Shown: positions 1 to 5,986 of the stretch, piece by piece | Position numbering within the stretch: position 1 is the stretch's first letter | How the letters are laid out: every line of letters begins with the position of its first letter | Assembly (NCBI GenBank): GCA_025451145.1 | Contig: JANWKX010000130.1 | Span: 1-7,461, forward strand | DNA length: 7,461 nucleotides | Direction of reading: 5' to 3' | Origin: Vampirovibrionales bacterium | GTDB lineage: Bacteria > Cyanobacteriota > Vampirovibrionia > Vampirovibrionales > JAGQHJ01 | Translations under genes and position numbers: made by a program | Notes under the pieces: model-generated | What the model was told of the DNA's origin: nothing | Database searches by the model: none | The model's input: the letters and a program-made list of their open reading frames with translations, nothing else

Positions 1-583
1 CCGACGTCAGTTCATCGGTAATCACTGAATCTTTCAAGGTATGGGTTTCTTCCGCCAGAACCCGATACTGGTTGTTTAGCCGCTCCAGATCAGCCGTCTT
101 TTTATCCAACACCTCTTGATACACACGAGCCTTCTTGCGGTGAAAGGCATACTCGATAATGATATTCCAGGCCCAATTACGGATCCGTTCGTAAAATTCG
201 CTAAATCCCCAGGAGAAGACGCTGACACAAAAGGAAGTCAATGGAACCCACCAGATAATGGCCCCAGCAAACAGGCTTGGCTTGAAGAACGCTCCTAAGC
301 CAAAGGTCCCCATAAAAGCATTGAACTTAACAGCCGATGTCATGGGGAACCAGCCCCCGATTTTCTCGGGATGGTACAAGCCCATCATGTGTGCCATCCA
401 GGAAACAGGCTGAATAATATAGCTACTGACCGAATAGATCGGGTCTATCAGAAAGGCATAAACACTATAAAGGCTTTCAGGAGGGCGGGTGTGGAGCAAT
501 CCGGGATCGTTAATGCCAAAAAGGAAGGTTAACCACAGCAGAACCTGGCAAATTGTCACAACAATTTCTTTGAACTTTTGCAT
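1..583 (-). CDS. Membrane protein with coiled coil, probable GGDEF protein (3' end cut by window)
   Basis: An open frame starts at ATG 581-583 and runs off the left edge with 194 codons visible. An in-frame TGA sits two codons before the ATG, so this is the first possible ATG start. The N-terminus is hydrophobic: one likely membrane helix at residues 5-23, a second hydrophobic stretch around 42-70, and a third at about 103-125. A basic, amphipathic segment (about 130-155) leads into a charged coiled coil (about 150-187). The last visible residues, VITDELTS, resemble the opening of GGDEF domains (consensus D-x-L-T-G-x-x-N-R), which commonly follow a signalling helix like this one. I therefore infer a membrane-bound diguanylate cyclase or a degenerate relative, but the catalytic motif is outside the window. 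The Shine-Dalgarno is weak (GAG, 5 nt before the ATG). The gene lies 88 bp downstream of yhaN on the same strand and could be cotranscribed. The reading frame is reliable; the GGDEF call is about even odds. Confidence 0.75.
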   Translation of the reverse strand, partial: MQKFKEIVVTICQVLLWLTFLFGINDPGLLHTRPPESLYSVYAFLIDPIYSVSSYIIQPVSWMAHMMGLYHPEKIGGWFPMTSAVKFNAFMGTFGLGAFFKPSLFAGAIIWWVPLTSFCVSVFSWGFSEFYERIRNWAWNIIIEYAFHRKKARVYQEVLDKKTADLERLNNQYRVLAEETHTLKDSVITDELTS

Positions 584-626
584 AATGTCTCAAATAATAA
601 GGTTGGTGACCACGGATGCTTATTCT

Positions 627-632
627 ATTGTA
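627..632 (-). promoter_or_regulatory. Possible -10 box for the membrane/GGDEF-like gene
   Basis: The minus strand reads TACAAT here, 43 nt upstream of the ATG at 583, in the short gap after yhaN. An overlapping TAGAAT follows directly. No convincing -35 hexamer lies 16-19 nt further upstream, so this is a weak candidate resting mainly on the match to the -10 consensus and its position. Confidence 0.25.
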
Positions 633-671
633 ATCGATTTATTCAGAAGGCGGTCCTCTATTAAAAGGACT

Positions 672-3557
672 TTATCGGGCTACAGTCAGCGGAGAACGTT
701 CTAAATACTGTAAATAAAGGGTTTTAGGAGCGTCTTTCTGCAAATTCTGATATATATTTAGATATCGTTGTTTATGACAACTGAACATCAGTACTTGTTT
801 TCCCTGGGAGGCTAGATTAAGCAAGGCGCCAAAGGCCTGCTGGAAACGGTTATCATCCAGGTTGGTAAAGGGGTCATCCAAAATCAAAGGCAGATGACCA
901 TGGGTCTGGCTGAGATAATCGCAAACGGCAAAGCGAACCGCCAGATAAATCAGGTCCTTCGCCCCATGACTTAAACTTTGAAACTTCTCGTTCTGACGAA
1001 TCAGCTGATTTTGAGGCGCGTAAAAAGAAAAGGATAAGTCCTGGCCGAATTTAAGGTCGGTATAAGGTGACCCTAACAGCTTGAGATAGTCATTAACACG
1101 GGTATTCAAGCGTTCTGCCCATTGATGGTAGGATTCTTGAGACACCTGGGTCAAGGTCGATTCCGCGATGGTCCGAGCCCTTTCAAAAGCGCTATATTTC
1201 TTAAAGAATTCTTTTTTCTCTTTGAGGTCCTCTTGAATCCTGGGATAGTTTTGGTTATAGCCATCACGCTTTTGATTAATAACCACTTCAAGGTCATGTA
1301 ACTTGGATTTCATGTCCGAGAGTGTTTGACGAAAGACTTCATAGCGTTTACGCTCTTCTTCCAGACTTTTTAGATCCTCAGGAACCGGCTTGTCTAAAAA
1401 ATGCTTCCGGGCTTCAATGTGGGCCTGATACGCTTCAAAGCGTGATTCAGGCTGCAAAAGGGCTTCTTGAGTCGTCATCTTGGCATTTAATTCTTGTAGT
1501 CCCCGAAACCCTTGAGCCGAAGCCTTGAGTTTTAATAAAGCATCCGGCAGGTTGCTGTTTTCAATGGGTATTTCAGCTTGGGACAACATCTCAAACAAGG
1601 TATGTTGACAAGCCTCAAGGTCTTTTTGGCTGGTAGCTTGCCGAGTGAGATGATCTTCAAGCTTTGACTGGAGGCTGCGCAAATCGCTTAACGCGTCTCG
1701 GAATTTTGAATAAGCCGCCATGAGCGTTTGGGTCCGGGAGAAATCAAGATTTCCGGATGTTGTATCGGGCGCTGGTTGGTTGAGCAGCTCACAAAGCCGA
1801 CGATATGTTGTTTCGAAGCCTTGTTCATAAATCTGCAAGGTTTGATAGTGCTTCTCAAAAGGGGCCATGGCCTGTTGACGACTCTCAAAAAACCAGGCCA
1901 AGTCTTTGAGGAGGTCTTGCATCTCAGCGGGGGATTTGTTCAGATTCAGCGGTTGAAGCCATTGGACCGCCGTCTGAATATGGGATTCCTGCGCATCGTG
2001 AGCATGGCGTTCGGATGGGCGAATATCCTCAAGTCTCTGTTTGCAATAGTCGTGTTGGCGACAGGTGGGCTTGCTTTTGAAATAGAGGATGATAGTTGTG
2101 AGAAAGAGCAGAAAGGCCACCCCTAAGCCCACATTTTTTAAGGCTAAATCCGGCAGTAAAAAGCAAATCAGGCTTGAAACACCCAGAGAGAGTAGGCTCC
2201 AAAGCGTTTTTTGAATTCGCCGAACCTGGCGGCTCAAATCTGAAATATCCGCTTCCAGGGTTAAACGTTGGTTTTGCAGATCGGTCAGCGTTGCGCTTTC
2301 AGACGAATGACTGGATGCCAGGGTTTGTAGTGCCTGAAGATTCTCTAAGGGGAGATTTTTTAACATGGTTTTCAGCTTCAGATACAGTTGAATATCGATG
2401 TCCTCCTGCCGGGCCTGGGCCAGACATGCCTCCAGCTCAACCTGGGTCGATGCCATACTCTGGTCCAATTCTGACAATTGGCGCCGCAACGAATCCCCAT
2501 CCTCCAGAGAGAAGGATTCCCATGGAAACCCATAGGTCTCAATATACCTTGTGGCAGCATCGATGCGTTGCGTCAATACATCTATCTCGTTCTGTCGCTT
2601 GGAAAGATCCTCTTGAATTTGCTGCCATTGGCCGTAATGGATTTCAATCCGGCTTTGCAGATCAATCGGGAAACTGGCCAGATGGGCAATGGGCTCCCTC
2701 TGCTGCTGAAGAATCTTGATTTGTTCTCGGATCTGCGCTTGTTCCTTGATAAAGGTTTGATACTCGATCATTTCAGCCAGTTGTAGTCTTAACGTTGCTG
2801 TTTCAAGACTTGCTTCAGTTTTTGTGATCTGTTCTCGCAGCTCATCGGCCTCTTGAAACGACTTCTGGTATCGTTGAAGCTCCACCAAAAGTTCTTTTTC
2901 CTGTCGTTCTAAATCAACAATCTCACTGCTGATTCGGCTTAAGATTGTTGATAGTTGAATTGGCCGACCGCCTAGGGGATTGCGTTGATGATAGGCGTCT
3001 TGAAGGCGCTTCAGGGCCGCTTGGGCCGTCACGCCGGATTCGCCGGATTCCACCATTTTCTCAATAGCCAAAACCAAATCACCGGTATTTTCAAAATCCT
3101 GCAGGCTGTTTTGGCTCAAAAAAGCGGATTTTTCAAACACCGTCCGAGATAGCCCTAGAATCTCCGGATTTTCGCCCACATGATAGGTCTTTCGATCGAT
3201 CCGGTACTGTTCCGTTAAATCCTGCCGGGAATAACTGTCCATCACCTGAAGGGCATTGCCTTTAGCGCCAAAGTCCCGAATAATGGTTCGCTTCTCATGG
3301 CTTTCCGTCAGGACTTCCAGTATCAGCCTCCCGCCTTGTTCCGGTTTATCCCATGGTGAAACCCGGTCTTTAAAAAAACTAAGTTCATTTCGCCCTTTGG
3401 GCGCACCATACAGCCCAGATAGCAATCCGTTGACCAAGGTCGATTTCCCTTGTTCGTTGTCCCCCAAAATGAGAATCAGCCCTTCCTCCGGGAAAGAGAG
3501 TTCAAATCCGTCGGGCAGGCATCCAAAGCCCTGGCTGATAAACTTCAAAAATTTCAT
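672..3557 (-). CDS. yhaN: YhaN-type Rad50/SbcC-like ATPase with central membrane hairpin
   Basis: This 961-residue protein is an ABC/SMC-type ATPase of the YhaN branch of the Rad50/SbcC group, the partner of the YhaO nuclease in DNA break processing. The N-terminal half-site has Walker A GDNEQGKST (residues 32-40) and a likely Q-loop at FLSQN (146-150). Long helical, Q/E/L-rich coiled-coil arms fill about 205-450 and 500-800. The C-terminal half-site has signature LSHGAKD (862-868), Walker B LILDDPF (891-897), D-loop and a switch histidine in SCHKQ (926-930). The length is close to YhaN and shorter than typical SbcC. No CxxC zinc hook is visible at the apex. Instead two hydrophobic segments (about 452-472 and 476-494) look like a membrane hairpin. 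The start overlaps the yhaO stop by 4 bp (ATGA), implying translational coupling, and begins directly with the expected first beta strand. Family assignment is firm; the membrane location is inferred from hydrophobicity. Confidence 0.93.
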   Translation of the reverse strand: MKFLKFISQGFGCLPDGFELSFPEEGLILILGDNEQGKSTLVNGLLSGLYGAPKGRNELSFFKDRVSPWDKPEQGGRLILEVLTESHEKRTIIRDFGAKGNALQVMDSYSRQDLTEQYRIDRKTYHVGENPEILGLSRTVFEKSAFLSQNSLQDFENTGDLVLAIEKMVESGESGVTAQAALKRLQDAYHQRNPLGGRPIQLSTILSRISSEIVDLERQEKELLVELQRYQKSFQEADELREQITKTEASLETATLRLQLAEMIEYQTFIKEQAQIREQIKILQQQREPIAHLASFPIDLQSRIEIHYGQWQQIQEDLSKRQNEIDVLTQRIDAATRYIETYGFPWESFSLEDGDSLRRQLSELDQSMASTQVELEACLAQARQEDIDIQLYLKLKTMLKNLPLENLQALQTLASSHSSESATLTDLQNQRLTLEADISDLSRQVRRIQKTLWSLLSLGVSSLICFLLPDLALKNVGLGVAFLLFLTTIILYFKSKPTCRQHDYCKQRLEDIRPSERHAHDAQESHIQTAVQWLQPLNLNKSPAEMQDLLKDLAWFFESRQQAMAPFEKHYQTLQIYEQGFETTYRRLCELLNQPAPDTTSGNLDFSRTQTLMAAYSKFRDALSDLRSLQSKLEDHLTRQATSQKDLEACQHTLFEMLSQAEIPIENSNLPDALLKLKASAQGFRGLQELNAKMTTQEALLQPESRFEAYQAHIEARKHFLDKPVPEDLKSLEEERKRYEVFRQTLSDMKSKLHDLEVVINQKRDGYNQNYPRIQEDLKEKKEFFKKYSAFERARTIAESTLTQVSQESYHQWAERLNTRVNDYLKLLGSPYTDLKFGQDLSFSFYAPQNQLIRQNEKFQSLSHGAKDLIYLAVRFAVCDYLSQTHGHLPLILDDPFTNLDDNRFQQAFGALLNLASQGKQVLMFSCHKQRYLNIYQNLQKDAPKTLYLQYLERSPLTVAR

Positions 3558-4795
3558 CGGACCAGAATTTCCCGTTGTGTCAAGGCATCCAGCCCCATAT
3601 AAAGAGCCTGCTCCAATATGGTCTTTTCCTCTGCCGGGGCAGTGGCTATGGCATTCTGAATGGCCTGAATATACCGGCCTTCCAGGCTATAGGGATCTTC
3701 CAGAAAACATTGAATATCATAGGACAACGTCACCTGATCGTGATCCAAACGAAGATGAAACAGGGATTGCCCCCAGGATTTTTCGAGAGCCTCCCAATCC
3801 ACGGCCAGGCCAGGCGGAATTCGGCCTTGAAGGGCCAGGTAAACCATATCCTGGGGTTGCGCTTTCATGGCCAAATCGGCTATCACCTGGGTTTGAAGTT
3901 CTTCCAGGCTTTGAATCTGTCCCAATTGAACCGATAAATGAACGATTTTACGGGGATCCAGCACCAAAGGCTGAATGCGGGCCTCGGCCAACCCGGTCCC
4001 GTCTTTGATCAACTCGCCCAGGATCCCATAGCGTTCACCCGTTTCATCCATGCCACGGGCAAAGGGCGAACCGGCATAGGCCCCTCGAACGACGTCCGTT
4101 GAATCCGTAAACGTATCATAGCGATGATAGTGGCCCACGGCGGCATAATCGTAGTTCAGGGCCAAAAGCTCTTGTTTGGAGAACGGCGCGGCGATCTTCT
4201 CCTCAAAACGATTGGCGTCATCTCGGGAACCGTGAAATTGAAGGATTCTGAGAACCTCAGCCGGGGCGTTGGGTTCAAGCCCCGATAAAACCCGTTCATA
4301 TCGGGCAGAACCGGTATCCTGATAAAACTCGATATTGTCAAAAAAGGCTTTTCCAGTCAGTTGAACCTGCCCCTCCCAGCCGGGCAAATCTTTAGACTCA
4401 AAACGAGGGCTGGTAAAGATCGTGATATGAGACGGCCATGCCGGAAAATCATTCAAAGCAAGAACCTGAGGATGGTAAAAGCTGCTGGTTGAATAATAAT
4501 CATGGTTGCCCGGGGTAATCACCACCGGAATCTCCATTTGGCAAAGGGTATTATATAAAACCCGAAATTGAGAAAGCTGACCGGAGCTGCCAAAGGATTC
4601 ATGATCCCAGAGATCGCCGGGCAATAAAAGGGCATCGACCTTATGCGTGGCCACCATTTCGGGTAGAGAACGGACCAGGGCCTCAAACTCCGCATGCCGC
4701 TGGGCCAGTTTCTCAGGGGGAAGCATCAGCTTTGAGCTGGCCATGGGCGACCCGAAATGGAGATCAGAGAGTTGGAGAAATCGAAAGCGAATCAT
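3554..4795 (-). CDS. yhaO: YhaO-type Mre11/SbcD-like metallophosphoesterase (DNA exonuclease)
   Basis: This 413-residue calcineurin-like phosphoesterase is the nuclease partner of the YhaN ATPase. All two-metal motifs are visible in order: DLH (D11, H13), GDLWDH (D61), GNHD (96-99, with N97 and H98), a histidine in FHGS (H188), and GHYH (H222, H224). The family uses two Mn-type metal ions to hydrolyse DNA phosphodiesters, here presumably at breaks. Residues about 285-413 form a C-terminal capping or partner-binding region, as in YhaO, and the length fits YhaO. The ATG at 4793-4795 is preferred because the first beta strand and DLH motif follow at once, as usual in this family, and a promoter lies immediately upstream. 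It is the first gene of the yhaO-yhaN pair and shares a 4-bp overlap with yhaN. There is no Shine-Dalgarno; a leaderless mRNA is likely. Orthology to yhaO rather than sbcD is judged from length and partner type. Confidence 0.93.
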   Translation of the reverse strand: MIRFRFLQLSDLHFGSPMASSKLMLPPEKLAQRHAEFEALVRSLPEMVATHKVDALLLPGDLWDHESFGSSGQLSQFRVLYNTLCQMEIPVVITPGNHDYYSTSSFYHPQVLALNDFPAWPSHITIFTSPRFESKDLPGWEGQVQLTGKAFFDNIEFYQDTGSARYERVLSGLEPNAPAEVLRILQFHGSRDDANRFEEKIAAPFSKQELLALNYDYAAVGHYHRYDTFTDSTDVVRGAYAGSPFARGMDETGERYGILGELIKDGTGLAEARIQPLVLDPRKIVHLSVQLGQIQSLEELQTQVIADLAMKAQPQDMVYLALQGRIPPGLAVDWEALEKSWGQSLFHLRLDHDQVTLSYDIQCFLEDPYSLEGRYIQAIQNAIATAPAEEKTILEQALYMGLDALTQREILVR

Positions 4796-4801
4796 ACGGC
4801 T

Positions 4802-4830
4802 ATTGTAAAGGCTTGCACTGGCCTTTGCAA
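4802..4830 (-). promoter_or_regulatory. Sigma70-type promoter of yhaO-yhaN
   Basis: On the minus strand TTGCAA (4825-4830, 4 of 6 matches to TTGACA) is separated by exactly 17 bp from TACAAT (4802-4807, 5 of 6 matches to TATAAT). Only 6 nt separate the -10 box from the yhaO ATG, so transcription would begin at or next to the A of the start codon. A 6-bp inverted repeat (AAAGGC at 4807-4812, GCCTTT at 4821-4826) lies in the spacer and could be a repressor site. Confidence 0.6.
4807..4826. promoter_or_regulatory. Palindrome in the yhaO promoter spacer, possible operator
   Basis: AAAGGC (4807-4812) and GCCTTT (4821-4826) form a perfect 6-bp inverted repeat with an 8-nt centre, placed between the -35 and -10 hexamers and touching both. 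The position suits a repressor, but the arms are short and could occur by chance. Confidence 0.3.
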
Positions 4831-4936
4831 TTGGCCGATATTTTGGATGAATCCATCTAAGGATAAGAAATATTTAGATTTTAACTTTCAGGCGAACGCT
4901 GTGATGCTCACAAACGCAGCCCTAGATGAGCGACTT

Positions 4937-4969
4937 AGGCCGTTTTGGGCGCAGCCCAAATTTAGGCCT
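4937..4969. repeat. Hairpin 1 of the intergenic element
   Basis: An inner perfect 7-bp stem TTTGGGC / GCCCAAA (4944-4950, 4954-4960) closes a GCA loop. An outer AGGCC / GGCCT pairing (4937-4941, 4965-4969) surrounds it across a small internal loop. No T-run follows on either strand, so it is not a typical intrinsic terminator. Confidence 0.65.
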
Positions 4970-5028
4970 CTAAAATCGGACTCAGGAAACCAAAAGCAAA
5001 GCGAATCTTAGGGATGCAGCAGGGGAGA

Positions 5029-5047
5029 TGGAGGGCGTTGCCCTCCA
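5029..5047. repeat. Hairpin 2 of the intergenic element
   Basis: A perfect 8-bp, GC-rich stem (TGGAGGGC at 5029-5036, GCCCTCCA at 5040-5047) closes a GTT loop. No T-run follows on either strand. Confidence 0.7.
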
Positions 5048-5056
5048 GGGGGGATT

Positions 5057-5082
5057 CAAAGGGGAGTCGGAGACCCCCTTTG
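5057..5082. repeat. Hairpin 3 of the intergenic element
   Basis: CAAAGGGG (5057-5064) pairs with CCCCTTTG (5075-5082). After a single bulged A at 5065, GTC (5066-5068) pairs with GAC (5072-5074) around a GGA loop, giving 11 bp in total. Confidence 0.7.
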
Positions 5083-5088
5083 CTGGGG

Positions 5089-5109
5089 TTTGGGGACGGC
5101 GTCCCCAAA
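5089..5109. repeat. Hairpin 4 of the intergenic element
   Basis: A perfect 9-bp stem TTTGGGGAC (5089-5097) and GTCCCCAAA (5101-5109) closes a GGC loop. It is followed by an A-rich tract on the plus strand, so for leftward transcripts the T-rich run comes before the hairpin, not after it. That order argues against an intrinsic terminator in either direction. Confidence 0.7.
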
Positions 5110-5200
5110 AAATAAAAAAATATAAAAGAATATAACGGGCTCCAAAGCCGCTCATCTAGGGCTACACATCTGCTCTATCTAGGCCTTTTCAAATAGGCTC

Positions 5201-5977
5201 TTAACTATCCAAAATAAGATCTTCTTGAGAAAACCCTTCTTGAAGCATGGCAAAATAGCGCTTGGCTAACGGATGGGTCAGGTGATACTGGAAATGCTCC
5301 GGAGGCCCAGCCTCCTGAATTTGCCCATCGGCCATAAACAGAATGCGATCCGAGACGCGGTAAGCAAAATTGACCTCATGGGTCACAATCACCAGCGTAA
5401 TTCCATTGTGGGCCAAATCATGAATGGTCTGGAGAACCTCAGCCGTCATCATGGGGTCCAGGGCACTGGTGGGCTCATCCAACAGCAAAAGATCCGTTGA
5501 CATGGCCAAGGCCCTGGCAATAGCCACACGTTGCTTTTCACCGCCGGATAAATTGTTGGGGTATCGATAGGCTTTATTCTCCAGGCCGACTTGGGCCAAC
5601 AGCATCAGAGCCGTTTCAATGGCCTCTTTTGGCGGAGTTTTCTTGACTTGAATGGGGCCTAGAGTAATGTTTTGAAGGACAGTCAAGTGAGGGAACAAGT
5701 TATATTGCTGAAAGACAATGCCCACACTGGATCGAAACCGATTCCAGTCAAAGCCTTTTGGCGGGGCGGTAATTTCTTTTCCGCGCACTCGGATGCTTCC
5801 CTGCTGGACCATCTCCAACCCATTGATACACTTGAGGGCTGTCGACTTGCCACACCCGGAAGCGCCCATGAGCACCACAACTTCACCGGGATAGACCTGG
5901 AAATTTAGGTCGGACAGAATGGTATGGGAGCCAAAAAACTTGTAGACGTTTTCAAATTCGATAATCGGTTGGGGCAT
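5201..5977 (-). CDS. Polar amino acid-type ABC transporter ATP-binding protein (GlnQ/HisP family)
   Basis: This 258-residue protein is a complete ABC ATPase that would power import across the inner membrane from its cytoplasmic face. Visible motifs are Walker A GASGCGKST (38-46), Q-loop VFQQYNLFPH (Q90), signature LSGGEKQR (143-150), Walker B LLLLDEP (163-169, catalytic E168), D-loop SALD (171-174) and switch H200. The text around the Q-loop and the SALDP segment are typical of the polar amino acid uptake family (GlnQ, ArtP, HisP, GltL). Length is normal and no motif is damaged. The ATG lies 9 nt after the stop of the TPR gene, so the two are probably cotranscribed; no clear Shine-Dalgarno precedes it. 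No permease or solute-binding protein gene is in the window, so its substrate cannot be assigned and I give no symbol. The partner genes must be elsewhere, or the ATPase serves another membrane partner. Confidence 0.93.
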   Translation of the reverse strand: MPQPIIEFENVYKFFGSHTILSDLNFQVYPGEVVVLMGASGCGKSTALKCINGLEMVQQGSIRVRGKEITAPPKGFDWNRFRSSVGIVFQQYNLFPHLTVLQNITLGPIQVKKTPPKEAIETALMLLAQVGLENKAYRYPNNLSGGEKQRVAIARALAMSTDLLLLDEPTSALDPMMTAEVLQTIHDLAHNGITLVIVTHEVNFAYRVSDRILFMADGQIQEAGPPEHFQYHLTHPLAKRYFAMLQEGFSQEDLILDS

Positions 5978-5986
5978 TAGACAATA

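Larger units (their letters stand above)
4918..5163. repeat. 246-bp inverted-repeat-bounded multi-hairpin element (MITE- or REP-like)
   Basis: AGCCCTAGATGAGCG at 4918-4932 is matched by its exact reverse complement at 5149-5163. The pairing continues inward with two mismatches to about 22 bp (4918-4939 with 5142-5163). Between the arms are four strong hairpins (4937-4969, 5029-5047, 5057-5082, 5089-5109) and an A-rich tract (5106-5130). No coding frame on either strand looks like a protein, and there is no transposase. No clear target-site duplication flanks the arms. The element occupies most of the gap between the ABC ATPase gene and yhaO. The rest of that gap holds the yhaO promoter (4796-4830), an AT-rich stretch without recognisable sites (4831-4917), and 37 bp after the element containing TAGGCC. 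It could be a non-autonomous mobile element, a palindromic repeat cassette or a structured transcript end. The structure is directly visible; its nature is inferred. Confidence 0.65.

Noticed and set aside
852..893. Walker B of YhaN with Asp-Asp in place of the usual Asp-Glu
   Set aside because: As far as I recall this DDP form is common in YhaN-like proteins, so it is not evidence of an inactive ATPase.
2174..2719. 181-codon plus-strand open frame inside yhaN
   Set aside because: Antisense to the coiled-coil region of a well-supported gene, with no recognisable domain; a shadow frame.
3256..4008. 250-codon open frame on the plus strand across the yhaO/yhaN junction
   Set aside because: It lies wholly antisense to two genes with complete family motifs, has a proline/serine-rich composition typical of an antisense shadow, and shows no domain or start signal.
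4900..4912. CRP-like site, TGTGA-TGC-TCACA
   Set aside because: The half-sites are right but the spacer is 3 nt instead of 6, and the site is over 90 bp upstream of the yhaO promoter.
4757..5011. 84-codon plus-strand open frame spanning the yhaO start and the gap
   Set aside because: It begins inside yhaO on the opposite strand, runs through the yhaO promoter and hairpin 1 of the element, and its translation has no protein-like features.
5110..5149. Intrinsic terminator for the ABC ATPase transcript (GGCT-TTGG-AGCC on the minus strand followed by a T-rich run)
   Set aside because: The stem is only 4 bp with a 4-nt loop, and the T-rich stretch is interrupted and begins with TTATATTC. Some terminator activity is possible but cannot be supported.
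4918..5163. Integron attC site
   Set aside because: The nested inverted repeats invite the idea, but the arms lack the RYYYAAC and GTTRRRY core sites, and there is no integrase or cassette gene.
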